From Pseudohaliea rubra DSM 19751 (lineage in GTDB: Bacteria > Pseudomonadota > Gammaproteobacteria > Pseudomonadales > Halieaceae), in the NCBI RefSeq assembly GCF_000764025.1, contig NZ_KN234777.1, positions 1 through 33,601 on the forward strand: DNA of 33,601 bases, written 5' to 3'. Below are positions 16,704-26,574 of the stretch, one piece after another; the first letter of the stretch is position 1, and the number at the start of each line of letters is the position of its first letter. The notes under the pieces were generated by a model. That model saw nothing but the letters and a program-made list of their open reading frames with translations. It was not told the origin of the DNA and did not search any database. The translations under genes were made by a program, and so were the position numbers.

Positions 16704-17312
16704 CTAGATGTCGATACCGCCAAAGGACATGAAGCCGAGGGACATGAGTCCGACGGTAATAAAAGTGATGCCAAGGCCCTGGAGGCCATCCGGAACATCG
16801 CTGTACTTGAGCTTCTCGCGAATGCCTGCGAGGGCCACAATGGCCAGGGCCCAGCCAACGCCGGCACCGGCGCCGAAGACCACGCTCTCACCGAAATTGT
16901 AGTCCCTTTCGACCATGAACAGGGACGCACCGAGGATGGCGCAGTTCACCGTAATCAGTGGCAGGAACACGCCCAGGGCGTTGTAGAGCGCAGGCACATA
17001 GCGGTCGAGGAACATTTCGAGAATCTGCACGATAGCGGCAATGACGCCGATATAGGACAGCAGCCCGAGGAAGGACAGATCCATCGCCGGAAGGCCGGCC
17101 CAGGCCAGCGCGCCATCGGCAAGCAGGTAGTTGTAGATGAGGTTGTTCACCGGAACGGTGATGGTGAGCACCACGATGACCGCAATGCCGAGGCCAAGAG
17201 CCGCCTGCACTTTCTTGGAAACGGCCAGGAAGGTGCACATGCCCAGGAAAAAAGCCAGGGCCATGTTTTCAATGAAGATCGCTCGAACGAACAGGCTCAG
17301 ATAGTACTCCAT
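16704..17312 (-). CDS. nqrE: Na+-NQR subunit E
   Basis: Integral membrane subunit that, with NqrD, holds a membrane-embedded iron-sulphur centre and forms part of the Na+ path. It is 202 residues with six hydrophobic helices. Cys26 in the first helix and a second Cys in [14 protein letters not shown] match the metal ligands of the family. I chose the ATG at 17312 over the GTG directly before it because the product then starts [19 protein letters not shown], like NqrE; GAGGAG is 8 nt upstream. The start overlaps the nqrD stop (TGATG). Confidence 0.98.
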   Translation of the reverse strand: MEYYLSLFVRAIFIENMALAFFLGMCTFLAVSKKVQAALGLGIAVIVVLTITVPVNNLIYNYLLADGALAWAGLPAMDLSFLGLLSYIGVIAAIVQILEMFLDRYVPALYNALGVFLPLITVNCAILGASLFMVERDYNFGESVVFGAGAGVGWALAIVALAGIREKLKYSDVPDGLQGLGITFITVGLMSLGFMSFGGIDI

Positions 17313-17974
17313 CACGCGGTCTCCTCGGCGGGCGTGTGCGGCGCCAGGCGGAAATCGGGCTCCTCCACCTGCTTCGCGTCCCAGCTGCGCAGGGCCCAGA
17401 TAAACAGGCCGATCAGGAAGAAGGCACTGGGCGGCAGCAGGAGCAGGCCGTTTGGCACATACCAGCCACCCTCCGTGGCCAGCGGCAGAATCTCGATGCC
17501 ATAGAGCTTTCCGGAGCCGAACAGCTCGCGCACCACGGCGACCGCCAGCAGGACTACCGAGTAACCCAGCCCGTTGCCCACACCGTCAAAGAAGCTCGGC
17601 AGCGGCGGGTTCTTCATAGCGAAGGCCTCGGCCCGGCCCATCACAATACAGTTGGTGATGATAAGACCGACAAAGACCGACAGCTGCTTACTGATGTCAT
17701 AGGCCACGGCCTTGAGAATCTCGTCTACAAGAATCACCAGCGAGGCAATGATTGTCATCTGCACAATAATGCGGATGCTGCCCGGGATATGGTGGCGGAT
17801 TGCCGAGATGAACAGGTTGGAGAACGCGGTCACGGCGGTCAGAGCGATGCACATGACCACGGTCACCTTCAGCGATGAGGTGACAGCGAGCGCACTGCAG
17901 ATGCCGAGGATCTGCAGTGCGATCGGGTTGTTCCGGAAAATCGGTGTGGTCAGTGCTTCCTTGACGTTCTGCAT
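17312..17974 (-). CDS. nqrD: Na+-NQR subunit D
   Basis: A 220-residue integral membrane subunit homologous to NqrE, with six hydrophobic helices. Cys26 in [17 protein letters not shown] and a Cys in [16 protein letters not shown] are the counterparts of the metal ligands shared with NqrE in the membrane core. ATG at 17974 follows the nqrC stop by 1 bp, with GGGAG upstream inside nqrC. The C-terminus ([11 protein letters not shown]) is hydrophilic. Confidence 0.98.
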   Translation of the reverse strand: MQNVKEALTTPIFRNNPIALQILGICSALAVTSSLKVTVVMCIALTAVTAFSNLFISAIRHHIPGSIRIIVQMTIIASLVILVDEILKAVAYDISKQLSVFVGLIITNCIVMGRAEAFAMKNPPLPSFFDGVGNGLGYSVVLLAVAVVRELFGSGKLYGIEILPLATEGGWYVPNGLLLLPPSAFFLIGLFIWALRSWDAKQVEEPDFRLAPHTPAEETA

Positions 17975-17975
17975 G

Positions 17976-18740
17976 TCAGGCGTCTCCCGTCTTCAGGTTG
18001 TCGAGGAAAGGCTTGAAGCCCTGTTCGCCCAGCCAGAACTGGACGAGGTTGGTCACGCCGCGGGCCGTAAGCGTGGCGCCGGAGAGTCCGTCGACGCGCC
18101 AGGGCGCACTGGGGCTCTCCCGATCAACGGCCCCTTTGGCTAGCGCTATGGCGGCTTCGCCGTCGCGGTAGACCTGCTTGCCCGGCCACTGGGACTTCCA
18201 GCGCGGGTTATCCACTTCACCGCCGAGCCCGGGAGTCTCCCCGTGCTCGTAGAAACCCAGTCCGGCGACGGTGTTGACGTCGGACTCGAGGGCGATGAAA
18301 CCGTAAAGCGTAGACCACAGGCCATAACCATGGACAGGCAGGATAACCTTGTCCAGTCCGCCGCCCGTTGCCTGCACCAGGTAGACCTCCGCATAGTCCG
18401 CGCGACGGCCGATCTTGGCCGGATCCTCCTGGAGGTCCGTCGAGAGCTTCGGCATCTTGCTCGCGGCACGCTGATTGTAGCCAGCGGGTACGTCCTCGGC
18501 GAATTCGCCGGTGCGCAGGTCGACGTAGCGCGTATCGATGCGCTCGAACATCTCCTCAACGGTCCTGCCTTCCTCGAGCATGCCCGCGGCCGCCAGGATG
18601 TTGCGCTTGCGGTCGAGGTCCTTGTTCGCCTCCTGCGCCGGCTTCAGGATCACCGCTGCAGTGGAGACGACGATGGAGCAGACGATGCAGAGCGCAAAGG
18701 CGACCGTGACGATTTTTTTGATGGAGTCGTTGCTAGACAC
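17976..18740 (-). CDS. nqrC: Na+-NQR subunit C (covalent FMN)
   Basis: Periplasmic-facing subunit carrying an FMN bound through phosphoester to Thr223 in the SGAT motif ([10 protein letters not shown]), the substrate of ApbE. The 254-residue protein has one N-terminal helix (about 9-31) and a periplasmic FMN domain ([25 protein letters not shown]). I place the start at GTG 18740: it has GGAGG 7 nt upstream and gives [11 protein letters not shown], matching Vibrio NqrC. The TTG at 18746 is too close to that ribosome binding site. It overlaps the nqrB end by 8 nt. Confidence 0.98.
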   Translation of the reverse strand: MSSNDSIKKIVTVAFALCIVCSIVVSTAAVILKPAQEANKDLDRKRNILAAAGMLEEGRTVEEMFERIDTRYVDLRTGEFAEDVPAGYNQRAASKMPKLSTDLQEDPAKIGRRADYAEVYLVQATGGGLDKVILPVHGYGLWSTLYGFIALESDVNTVAGLGFYEHGETPGLGGEVDNPRWKSQWPGKQVYRDGEAAIALAKGAVDRESPSAPWRVDGLSGATLTARGVTNLVQFWLGEQGFKPFLDNLKTGDA

Positions 18741-19929
18741 GGGCAAGCCTCCGCTTGATGTTGGCTTCTATAACGAAGTGATCCATGATCGGCGCAAACA
18801 GGTTGGCGAACAGGATCGCCAGCATGATGCCCTCCGGGAAGGCCGGGTTGATCACGCGGATCAGCACCGTCATGAAGCCGATAAGCAGGCCGAAGCACCA
18901 GCGGCCGGTGTTGGTCATGGCTGCGGAGACCGGGTCTGTGGCCATAAAGAACATGCCGAAGGCGAAGCCACCGACCACCAGATGCCAGTACCAGGGCATG
19001 GAGAAGGCCGGGTTGCTATCGGAACCGACAAGGTTCAGAAAGCTCGAGAACAGGAACATGCCGAGAAACACGCCGGCGACGATACGCCAGGAGGCGATCC
19101 GGGTCGCCAGCAGCCAGGCGCCGCCCAGGAGAATGGCCAGCGTGGAGGTCTCGCCGATGGAGCCCGGAATTGCGCCAACGAAGGCCTGCATCCAGCTGTA
19201 ACTATCCTGCAATCCCGTCATGCCCTGGGAAGCCACTACGCTGAGCGGCGTCGCGCCGGTGTAACCGTCCACGGCGGTCCAAACAGCGTCGCCGGAGAGC
19301 TGCGCCGGGTAGGCGAAGTAGAGGAATGCACGCCCCGTAAGCGCGGGGTTAAGGAAGTTCTTGCCGGTGCCGCCGAAGACCTCCTTGCCGATCACCACGC
19401 CGAAGCTGATGCCCATGGCCGCCTGCCACAGGGGCAGGTCCGGCGGGCAGATCAAGGCAAACAGAATAGAGGTGACAAAGAAACCCTCGTTGACCTCGTG
19501 GCCGCGCTTGATCGCGAAAAGCACTTCCCAGAAGCCGCCAACCAGAAAAGAGACCAGGTAGATCGGCAGGAAATAAAGCGCACCGAAAACAAAGCAATCC
19601 CAGACACTGGCGGGGTCATAGCCGCCAACGGCGCCGATAATCGCGCCGCGCCAGCCGTCCACGGCCCCACCGGTCTGGGCAAGGATATCGTTGGCCTGGT
19701 AGCCGAGGTTGTACATCCCCCAAAGCATGGCCGGGAACACCGCCATCCAGACAGTGATCATGATGCGCTTGAGGTCGATGCCGTCCCGGACATGAGCATT
19801 GGTCCGGGTGACGGAACCGGGTGAATATAAAAAGGTGTCTACCGCCTCATACAAGGGATAGAACTTCTGGAAACGTCCGCCGTCCTGAAAGTGATGCTCG
19901 TAGTTGTCGAGGATCTTGCGCAGGCTCAC
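18733..19929 (-). CDS. nqrB: Na+-NQR subunit B (covalent FMN, quinone site)
   Basis: Main membrane subunit with ten or so helices, binding a covalent FMN at Thr227 in [10 protein letters not shown] and, in the family, riboflavin and the ubiquinone site. It is 398 residues from GTG 19929, beginning [14 protein letters not shown] like Vibrio NqrB. The GTG lies 1 bp after the nqrA stop and has AAGGAGG 6 nt upstream; an earlier TTG at 19947 would put the ribosome binding site inside the coding region. [22 protein letters not shown] (about 147-168) is a hallmark stretch. Confidence 0.98.
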   Translation of the reverse strand: MSLRKILDNYEHHFQDGGRFQKFYPLYEAVDTFLYSPGSVTRTNAHVRDGIDLKRIMITVWMAVFPAMLWGMYNLGYQANDILAQTGGAVDGWRGAIIGAVGGYDPASVWDCFVFGALYFLPIYLVSFLVGGFWEVLFAIKRGHEVNEGFFVTSILFALICPPDLPLWQAAMGISFGVVIGKEVFGGTGKNFLNPALTGRAFLYFAYPAQLSGDAVWTAVDGYTGATPLSVVASQGMTGLQDSYSWMQAFVGAIPGSIGETSTLAILLGGAWLLATRIASWRIVAGVFLGMFLFSSFLNLVGSDSNPAFSMPWYWHLVVGGFAFGMFFMATDPVSAAMTNTGRWCFGLLIGFMTVLIRVINPAFPEGIMLAILFANLFAPIMDHFVIEANIKRRLARV

Positions 19930-19930
19930 G

Positions 19931-21274
19931 TCAGCCCTCCTTCTCAATGCGGGTCAGGTTATCCCTGAGAATAGGCCCGTATTCGTACTTACCGGGGCAT
20001 ACATAGGTGCACAGCGCCACGTCTTCCTCGTCCAGCTCCAGCGCCCCGAGACGCTGGGCGGTTTCCGTGTCCCCGACGATCAGCGAGCGCAACAGCTGCG
20101 TCGGCAGCATGTCCATGGGCACCACCGTCTCGTAGGTACCTACGGGCACCATGGCCCGCTCGCTGCCATTGGTGGTGGTCGTCATGGGCAGTGGGCGCGT
20201 GCCGAGCAGGCTGCTCAGGTAAATACGCAGATTCGAATGGCGCTCCTTGCCCGGACTGAGCCAGCCCAGCAGTTCCCGCTCGCGGCCCTCAGCGAGCACC
20301 GAGACCTGGTTGTGGTAACGGCCGAGATAGCTGGTAGTGCTTCGAACCCGGCGACCACCCAGCACAGACCCGGAGATGATGCGGTTGTCGCCGCCTTTCA
20401 GCTCGCCGGCGGTCAAGGCCTCAAGATCCGCCCCGGCCCGCGTACGCAGAAGGCGCGGGTTCTCTACCTGCGGTCCGCAAAGGGCGATGACGCGGTCGGA
20501 ATAGAGCCGACCGTCCAGGAAAAGGCGACCCAGGGCAATCACATCCTGGTACCCGATGTACCAGGCCGTGCGCTCGGCAGTGGCGCCGAGGAGGAAATGA
20601 ATGTGGGTGCCGGGAAGCCCCGCGGGGTGCGGCCCGTCGAACTCGGCGCGCTCGATCGACGTAGCGCTGCCAGTAGGCAGCGCCGCACCGGGCGCTGTGC
20701 ACAGGTATGTCGTGCCGCTCGTCAAGCCGGCCAGGAGGTCGAGGCCAAGGGCAAAGGCCTCCGATTGCTCGGCAATAATGACAACGGGATCCGGGGCGAG
20801 CGGATGCGTATCCATGGCCGTAACAAAGATCGCAGCGGGGTTGCTATCCGGCGCCGGCACCTTGCTGAAGGGCCGCGTGCGCAGGGCCGTCCACAGGCCG
20901 GACCGGACGAGCGTGTCGCGCACCGTCGCGGCGTCCAGAGACCGGGCCGCATCGGCGTTGTGGGCACCGAAGTCGACGGCGTCATCGCCATCCACCTCAA
21001 TGACCACCGACTGCAGCACCCGCTTCGCGCCTCGGTTGATGGCGCTGACCGTACCGGCAGCGGGAGCTGTGTAAAGAACGCCAGGCGTCTTCTTATCGCT
21101 GAAAAGAAGATCGCCGAGCTTGACCCGATCCCCTTCGCTCACCTCCATGGTCGGCTTCATGCCGGGATAATCGGGACCGACCACCGCGACCGCGCGGGCC
21201 GATGGTGCGTCGTGGATGGCCTGCTGGGGTGCGCCCTGGATAGGAATATCCAGACCCCTCTTGATTTTGATCAT
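19931..21274 (-). CDS. nqrA: Na+-NQR subunit A
   Basis: Cytoplasmic peripheral subunit of Na+-NQR, first gene of the operon. The 447-residue protein starts [16 protein letters not shown] and has the family's biotinyl-lipoyl-like N-terminal fold ([21 protein letters not shown]) and the C-terminal [13 protein letters not shown] stretch resembling a Rnf-type cysteine region. ATG 21274 is preceded only by a weak AGG. A 130-nt leader with a strong -10 and a large hairpin lies upstream, so expression may be controlled at the leader. Confidence 0.98.
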   Translation of the reverse strand: MIKIKRGLDIPIQGAPQQAIHDAPSARAVAVVGPDYPGMKPTMEVSEGDRVKLGDLLFSDKKTPGVLYTAPAAGTVSAINRGAKRVLQSVVIEVDGDDAVDFGAHNADAARSLDAATVRDTLVRSGLWTALRTRPFSKVPAPDSNPAAIFVTAMDTHPLAPDPVVIIAEQSEAFALGLDLLAGLTSGTTYLCTAPGAALPTGSATSIERAEFDGPHPAGLPGTHIHFLLGATAERTAWYIGYQDVIALGRLFLDGRLYSDRVIALCGPQVENPRLLRTRAGADLEALTAGELKGGDNRIISGSVLGGRRVRSTTSYLGRYHNQVSVLAEGRERELLGWLSPGKERHSNLRIYLSSLLGTRPLPMTTTTNGSERAMVPVGTYETVVPMDMLPTQLLRSLIVGDTETAQRLGALELDEEDVALCTYVCPGKYEYGPILRDNLTRIEKEG

Positions 21275-21347
21275 GCAAACAGCCTGTGGTGCATAAAACC
21301 AGTGACGTGGGACGCAAAAAAATCTGAAAGGGCGCGCCGGGCGTACC

Positions 21348-21376
21348 CCAATCGCGGGAGTTCATCCCGCGATTGG
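21348..21376. promoter_or_regulatory. 12-bp perfect inverted repeat in the nqrA leader
   Basis: CCAATCGCGGGA and its exact reverse complement flank a 5-nt centre. In the minus-strand transcript it forms a 12-bp hairpin about 75 nt before the nqrA ATG and about 30 nt after the predicted start site. There is no U-run directly after it (the nearest run of seven U is 25 nt further on), so it is not a standard terminator. It could be an mRNA structure or a dyad operator. Confidence 0.7.
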
Positions 21377-21412
21377 CCGGGAGACGGCAACCCCGCCGGT
21401 TCGGGCGCGCGC

Positions 21413-21441
21413 ATTATAACGAAAGGTACGCAGCATGTGCC
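21413..21441 (-). promoter_or_regulatory. promoter of nqrABCDEF
   Basis: A consensus -10 TATAAT (21413-21418, minus strand) lies 139 nt before nqrA. The -35 at 17-nt spacing is poor (GGCACA, 21436-21441), so an activator may help. No sigma-54 GG-N10-GC pair is present. Confidence 0.6.
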
Positions 21442-21487
21442 ACTATCACAGGCACAGACCGCCCCAGCAGCCGGGCCGCCCGGGGCC

Positions 21488-22960
21488 TCAGGCGTGCTCC
21501 CGGGGATACACCCGGTAGTGAATACCTGCCATCTGCTCGAGGATGCGGTGTACCTGGCAGCTGTAACCGAACTCGTTGTCGTACCAGAGATAAATGACCA
21601 CGTGGCTGCCGTTCACAATCGTCGCCTGGGCATCATAGACACAAGCTGTGCGCGACCCGACAAAATCCGATGACACAACCTCCGGCGAGTTGGAGTAGTC
21701 GATCTGCTTGCGCATCTGTGAGTGCAGTGCGATGTGGCGCATGTATTCATTAAGCTCCTCGACGGTCGTCTCCCGGCCCAGCGTCAGATTCAGGATCGCC
21801 ATGGAGACATTGGGCGTGGGCACGCGGATCGCGTTGCCAGTGAGCCTTCCCTGCAGCTGAGGCAGCACCTTGGCCACGGCCTTGGCCGCACCGGTCTCCG
21901 TCAGCACCATGTTCAGGGGCGCACTGCGGCCACGACGGTCGGCCTTGTGGTAGTTGTCGATCAGGTTCTGATCGTTGGTATAGGCATGCACCGTCTCAAC
22001 ATGGCCAGTCACAATGCCGTATTCGTCGTCGATGGCCTTCAGCGGCGGCACGATGGCATTAGTGGTGCAGGAAGCGGCAGAGATAATCTGGTCTGTCGGC
22101 TCGATGGCATCGCTGTTTATGCCGGCGACTATATTCTTGAGGCCGCCCTTCCCCGGGGCCGTGAGGATCACCCTGGCCACGCCTTTGGACTTCAGGTGCT
22201 GGCTGAGGCCAGCCTCGTCGCGCCATACGCCCGTGTTGTCCACGACGATCGCGTTATCAATACCATAGGCGGTGTAATCGATGCTGTCCGGGGAGTCGGC
22301 ATAGATCACTTTGACCTCGTTGCCGTTGGCAACGAAAGACTGGCGCTCTTCATCGACACGGATGGTGCCGTCGAAGGCACCATGGACCGAGTCCCTGCGC
22401 AGCAGGCTGGCCCGCTTGACCAGATCATGATCTGCCTTGCCTTTGCGCACGACCACGGCCCGCAGACGCAACCCGTCACCGCCGTCGGTCTTGTCGATAA
22501 GGATACGCGCCATGAGCCGGCCGATGCGGCCGAAACCGTAGAGAACCACATCGACGGGCTCGTCCACGGGCCTCGCAGTGCTGCCGATGAGATCGGCGAC
22601 CTCGTTGCGGACGTAGTCTTCCAGGCTCCTGCCCTCGCCGAGGCCCTTGTCGAAGTAGTCGACACTGAGCCGGCCCACATCGATATGCGCTGGCCCGAGG
22701 TCGAGCTTGTCCAGGATCGCCAGTACCCGGGACGTTTCGAACTCGGACAGTTCATTGCCCTCGACCTGGCGCACATAACGGTGTGCCTTCATGATCTCCA
22801 GCACGGAGCGGTTGACCATGGCCCGGCCGTAGATGTAGCACTTGACACTGTTCTGCCGCGCGAGCCGGCCGACGACGGGAATCATCGCTTCGGCGAGGGC
22901 CTCGCGCTCTTTCCAGTCGCGGAAGTAATCGTCCGGGCGGGGTCTTTTGCGGTCGTTCAC
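21488..22960 (-). CDS. gap: glyceraldehyde-3-phosphate dehydrogenase, long form
   Basis: NAD(P)-dependent oxidation of glyceraldehyde-3-phosphate to 1,3-bisphosphoglycerate. The 490-residue protein has about 134 extra N-terminal residues before the Rossmann motif GFGRIG at 142-147; catalytic Cys298 lies in SAASCTTNAIVPPL and His325 in VHAYTNDQ; YDNEFGYS is near the end. The long form with this N-terminal domain is known from pseudomonads and marine gammaproteobacteria, next to mfd. I use GTG 22960 because the ATG at 22999 lies inside the promoter -10; the GTG has GGAG 11 nt upstream. Direction (glycolytic or gluconeogenic) cannot be told. Confidence 0.93.
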   Translation of the reverse strand: MNDRKRPRPDDYFRDWKEREALAEAMIPVVGRLARQNSVKCYIYGRAMVNRSVLEIMKAHRYVRQVEGNELSEFETSRVLAILDKLDLGPAHIDVGRLSVDYFDKGLGEGRSLEDYVRNEVADLIGSTARPVDEPVDVVLYGFGRIGRLMARILIDKTDGGDGLRLRAVVVRKGKADHDLVKRASLLRRDSVHGAFDGTIRVDEERQSFVANGNEVKVIYADSPDSIDYTAYGIDNAIVVDNTGVWRDEAGLSQHLKSKGVARVILTAPGKGGLKNIVAGINSDAIEPTDQIISAASCTTNAIVPPLKAIDDEYGIVTGHVETVHAYTNDQNLIDNYHKADRRGRSAPLNMVLTETGAAKAVAKVLPQLQGRLTGNAIRVPTPNVSMAILNLTLGRETTVEELNEYMRHIALHSQMRKQIDYSNSPEVVSSDFVGSRTACVYDAQATIVNGSHVVIYLWYDNEFGYSCQVHRILEQMAGIHYRVYPREHA

Positions 22961-22997
22961 GGCTTGGGTCTCCGGGGGATCTCGGCGCGAAGCGCGC

Positions 22998-23026
22998 ATT
23001 ATCTATTTCCGGCACCGGGGCCGCAA
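22998..23026 (-). promoter_or_regulatory. promoter of gap
   Basis: Minus strand: -35 TTGCGG (23021-23026), 17-nt spacer, -10 GATAAT (22998-23003). The start site would fall near 22991, which leaves the GTG at 22960 as the first usable start codon. Confidence 0.65.
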
Positions 23027-23051
23027 GAAAAGCTGCAGAAGCGCGCTTCAC

Positions 23052-23080
23052 TGGAGCGGCCGCGGAGAAGCCCTTACAAT
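23052..23080 (+). promoter_or_regulatory. possible promoter of mfd-csiV
   Basis: A good -10 TACAAT (23075-23080) with a poor -35 TGGAGC (23052-23057) at 17-nt spacing, 33 nt before the mfd ATG. A GGCGCC...GGCGC hairpin follows the -10. Confidence 0.4.
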
Positions 23081-23112
23081 ACGGCGCCTTTTCGGCGCAG
23101 CATGCTCTTCTC

Positions 23113-26100
23113 ATGTTCAGAGATAAACTCCTGGCAACGCCCTGGCCCGCCAGGGCCGGCACCCGCACCGCTATCGGCCCCTTCCCGGGCAGCGCCGCCA
23201 GCGCCTGTATCGCCGAGCTCGCCGACGACAGCCGGCTGCTGCTGGTCGTAGCCGAGGACACGCAGGCCGCTCTGGCGCTGGAACGGGAGCTGCCCTTTTT
23301 CGTGACACCGGGCACAGAAGTGCTCGCGCTCCCCGACTGGGAAACGCTGCCCTACGATCATTTTTCGCCGCACCAGGACATCGTGTCGGAGCGCCTGGAG
23401 ACACTCTATCGACTGCCGTCCCTCGCGACCGGCATCCTTATCGTGCCCATCGCCACGCTCATGCACCGGTTGCCACCGCGTGACTATGTGCTCGGCGCCA
23501 GCCTTCTGCTGGAGTTGGGGAGCGCCCTCGACGTAGACCGCTTTCGCCGCCGCCTGGAGCGCAGCGGCTACCGGCACGTAGAGACGGTATACGAACATGG
23601 GGAATTCGCCCTCCGGGGCGCCCTGGTAGACATCTTTCCCATGGGCTCGCCGCTGCCCTACCGCATCGACCTCCTCGACGAGGAAGTGGACACCCTGCGC
23701 ACCTTTGACCCCGAGACGCAGCGCACCGTCGACCGCATGGACGCCGTACGTCTGCTGCCCGCCCGCGAGTTTCCCCTGACGCGGGAAGCGATCAGCTGCT
23801 TCCAGCAGCAGTGGTATGAGCAGTTCGAGGGCGACCCGGATCAGAGCACGGTATTCACAGAAGTCAGTGCAGGCCGGGTCCCCGGGGGCTGCGAATATTA
23901 TCTGCCGCTGTTCTTCGAGCACTGCGAGACGCTTTTCGAGTACCTGCCGGACGATACAGCCGTAATAACCGTCGGCCGCCACTACGAGGCAGCGCAGCGC
24001 TTCTGGGGCGAAATCACCGAGCGCCACAGCGAGTACGGCATCGACCTGAGACGGCCGCTGCTGCCACCCCCGGCGGGTTTTCTGCCGGTCGAGGAGCTCT
24101 ACGGACAGCTCAAGGGCCACGCGGTGCTCGAGCTGCGCCTCGACAGCGACGCGCCGGTTCATGTCGACAGCGCCGTCCTCGAACCGCCGCGCAGCGAAGA
24201 CGACAGCCGCACGGAGCTCCCGTCGCGGCTGACCGCCCTGACCGAGGGCCACAGCGGCCCCGTGCTCCTCTGCGCCGAATCGGCCGGACGACGGGAAGTG
24301 CTGCTCGAGGCCCTCGCCGCCAATGGCCTGGCCCCGGTTGCCGTCGATAGCTGGCCGGCCTTCCTCGCTGACCCCGTCCCGCTGGCCATCGCCGTCGCCC
24401 CCATCGATCGTGGCCTTTACCTCGGCCCCGGGGCTCCGATGCTGCTCTGCGAGGCGCAACTTTACGGTACCCGCGTCGCTCAGCGCCGGCGGCGCAAGCG
24501 GGAGGCAGCCGTCGATCCCGATGCGGTCTTCCGGGACCTCAACGAGCTGCGCCCGGGCGCGCCGGTCGTGCATCTGGAGCACGGCGTAGGCCGCTACGTT
24601 GGCCTCAGCAATCTCGCCGTGGACGGCGCCGACGCCGAGTTCCTGACCCTGGAGTACGCCGACGGAGCACGCCTTTACGTGCCGGTAGCGGCCCTGCACC
24701 TGATCAGCCGGTACTCCGGCAGCGAACCGGAGCTCGCGCCGCTTCACCGGCTGGGCTCCGGCCAGTGGGAGCGAGCCCGACGCAAAGCCAGCGAGAAGGC
24801 CTCAGATGTGGCGGCGCAGCTGCTTGAGGTTTACGCCCGCCGTGAGGCCCGGGCGGGCTTTGCCTTTGGCTGCCCGCGGGAGGACTACGAGCGCTTCGCC
24901 GCGGCCTTCCCTTTCGAGGAAACGCCGGACCAGGAGGCCGCTATCGCCGCCGTACTGTCGGACATGGAAAGCGAACGCGTCATGGACCGGCTGGTCTGCG
25001 GCGACGTCGGGTTCGGCAAGACCGAAGTCGCCATGCGCGCGGCCTTTGTCGCCGTAGCCGCTGGCAAGCAGGTGGCCATGCTGGTACCCACCACCCTCCT
25101 CGCCCAGCAGCACCACAGCTCCCTCGCCGATCGCTTCGCCGACTGGCCTCACCGGGTAGAAGTGCTGTCGCGCTTCCGCACCGCCACCGAGGTGCGCCAG
25201 ATCGGCGAACGTATGGCCGCCGGCGAGATCGATATTCTTGTCGGCACCCACAAGCTGCTGCAGAGCGACTTCCGTTTCAAGGATCTGGGCCTGCTCATTA
25301 TCGATGAGGAACACCGCTTCGGCGTGAAACAGAAGGAGGCCATCAAGGCGCTGCGGGCGCAGGTGGACATCCTCACGCTCACCGCAACACCGATTCCGCG
25401 CACCCTCAACATGGCCCTCGGCGGCATGCGGGACCTGTCGATCATTGCCACGCCGCCGGCCCGCCGCCTGTCCATCAAGACCTTCGTGCGCGAGCAGAGC
25501 GCCGCCCTCGTCAAGGAGGCGGTGCTCCGGGAGACGCTGCGCGGGGGTCAGGTGTTCTACCTGCACAACGAGGTGCGGACCATCGAAGAGACCGCGCGCA
25601 AGCTACGGGAACTGCTGCCCGATCTGTCCATCGCCGTCGCCCATGGTCAGCTGCGGGAAACGGAACTGGAGCGGGTGATGGCGGATTTCTATCACAAGCG
25701 CGCCCATGTGCTCGTCTGCACCACGATCATCGAGACAGGGATCGACATTCCCAACGCCAACACCATTATTCTGGAGCGCGCGGACCGCTTCGGCCTCGCC
25801 CAACTGCACCAGCTCCGTGGTCGCGTGGGCCGTTCACACCATCAGGCCTACGCCTACCTGCTCTGTCCCCCGCGCTCGGCGATGACCGCCGACGCCGCCA
25901 AGCGACTCGACGCCATTGAGGCTGCCGGTGATCTCGGCGCCGGCTACCAGCTCGCCACCCACGATCTGGAGATCCGCGGCGCCGGTGAACTGCTCGGCGA
26001 CGAGCAGAGTGGCCAGATCCAGAGCGTGGGTTTCGGCATGTACCTGGAGATGCTGCAGCGCGCCGTGGCTGCGCTGCGCCGGGGCGAGATTCCGGATCTG

Positions 26101-26574
26101 GACGCCCCGCTGTCGGCGGGCACGGAGATCAATCTGCATGTGCCGGCCCTCATCCCCGAAGATTACCTGCCGGACACCAACACGCGGCTCGTTCTCTACA
26201 AGCGCATCGCCGCCGCGGGGGCCGAGGCCGCCCTGCGCGACCTCCAGGTCGAAATGATCGACCGTTTCGGCTTGCTGCCGGCGCCGGTGAAGCAACTCTT
26301 TATCATCGCCCGGCTGCGGATCGCAGCCGAGCCGTTGGGGATCAGCAGCCTTGAGCTCGGCCCCGAGGGTGGTACCATCGAGTTCCGGGAGTCCACCACC
26401 ATCGATCCCATGAGTCTTGTTACCCTGGTACAGGGCGATCCCGCGGGCTACCAGCTGGCCGGCGCCACACGCCTTCGCATCCGCGCCGCGCTGCCAGAGC
26501 CCACGCAACGCGTCACCCTGGCGGAGCAGCTCTTCGATCGTTTTGCCGCCGGCGTCAATGCGCCCGCAGCCTGA
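23113..26574 (+). CDS. mfd: transcription-repair coupling factor
   Basis: A DNA translocase that pushes stalled RNA polymerase off lesions and recruits UvrA for repair. The 1153-residue protein has the UvrB-like N-terminal modules (WETLPYDHFSPHQDIVSERL near residue 76), the RNA polymerase-interacting tudor-like domain (HLEHGVGRYVGL near 490), a RecG-like helicase core with Walker A GDVGFGKT at 630-637 and DEEH at 731-734, TATPIPRTL, and the TRG motif region HQLRGRVGRSHHQAYAYLL, then the C-terminal UvrA-inhibiting domain. Its end overlaps the csiV start by 17 nt. Together with uvrC elsewhere in the window it is part of excision repair. Confidence 0.98.
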   Translation: MFRDKLLATPWPARAGTRTAIGPFPGSAASACIAELADDSRLLLVVAEDTQAALALERELPFFVTPGTEVLALPDWETLPYDHFSPHQDIVSERLETLYRLPSLATGILIVPIATLMHRLPPRDYVLGASLLLELGSALDVDRFRRRLERSGYRHVETVYEHGEFALRGALVDIFPMGSPLPYRIDLLDEEVDTLRTFDPETQRTVDRMDAVRLLPAREFPLTREAISCFQQQWYEQFEGDPDQSTVFTEVSAGRVPGGCEYYLPLFFEHCETLFEYLPDDTAVITVGRHYEAAQRFWGEITERHSEYGIDLRRPLLPPPAGFLPVEELYGQLKGHAVLELRLDSDAPVHVDSAVLEPPRSEDDSRTELPSRLTALTEGHSGPVLLCAESAGRREVLLEALAANGLAPVAVDSWPAFLADPVPLAIAVAPIDRGLYLGPGAPMLLCEAQLYGTRVAQRRRRKREAAVDPDAVFRDLNELRPGAPVVHLEHGVGRYVGLSNLAVDGADAEFLTLEYADGARLYVPVAALHLISRYSGSEPELAPLHRLGSGQWERARRKASEKASDVAAQLLEVYARREARAGFAFGCPREDYERFAAAFPFEETPDQEAAIAAVLSDMESERVMDRLVCGDVGFGKTEVAMRAAFVAVAAGKQVAMLVPTTLLAQQHHSSLADRFADWPHRVEVLSRFRTATEVRQIGERMAAGEIDILVGTHKLLQSDFRFKDLGLLIIDEEHRFGVKQKEAIKALRAQVDILTLTATPIPRTLNMALGGMRDLSIIATPPARRLSIKTFVREQSAALVKEAVLRETLRGGQVFYLHNEVRTIEETARKLRELLPDLSIAVAHGQLRETELERVMADFYHKRAHVLVCTTIIETGIDIPNANTIILERADRFGLAQLHQLRGRVGRSHHQAYAYLLCPPRSAMTADAAKRLDAIEAAGDLGAGYQLATHDLEIRGAGELLGDEQSGQIQSVGFGMYLEMLQRAVAALRRGEIPDLDAPLSAGTEINLHVPALIPEDYLPDTNTRLVLYKRIAAAGAEAALRDLQVEMIDRFGLLPAPVKQLFIIARLRIAAEPLGISSLELGPEGGTIEFRESTTIDPMSLVTLVQGDPAGYQLAGATRLRIRAALPEPTQRVTLAEQLFDRFAAGVNAPAA

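Noticed and set aside
21413-21445. Sigma-54 promoter for nqrA (TGGCAC near 21437)
   Set aside because: The GG-N10-GC spacing fails, while a consensus sigma-70 TATAAT is present.
19904-23251. Long plus-strand frames across nqrA and gap
   Set aside because: Antisense shadows of conserved genes with normal codon structure on the minus strand.
23074-24747. Long minus-strand open frame across the start of mfd
   Set aside because: It is antisense to the fully conserved mfd and has no ribosome binding site or known motif.
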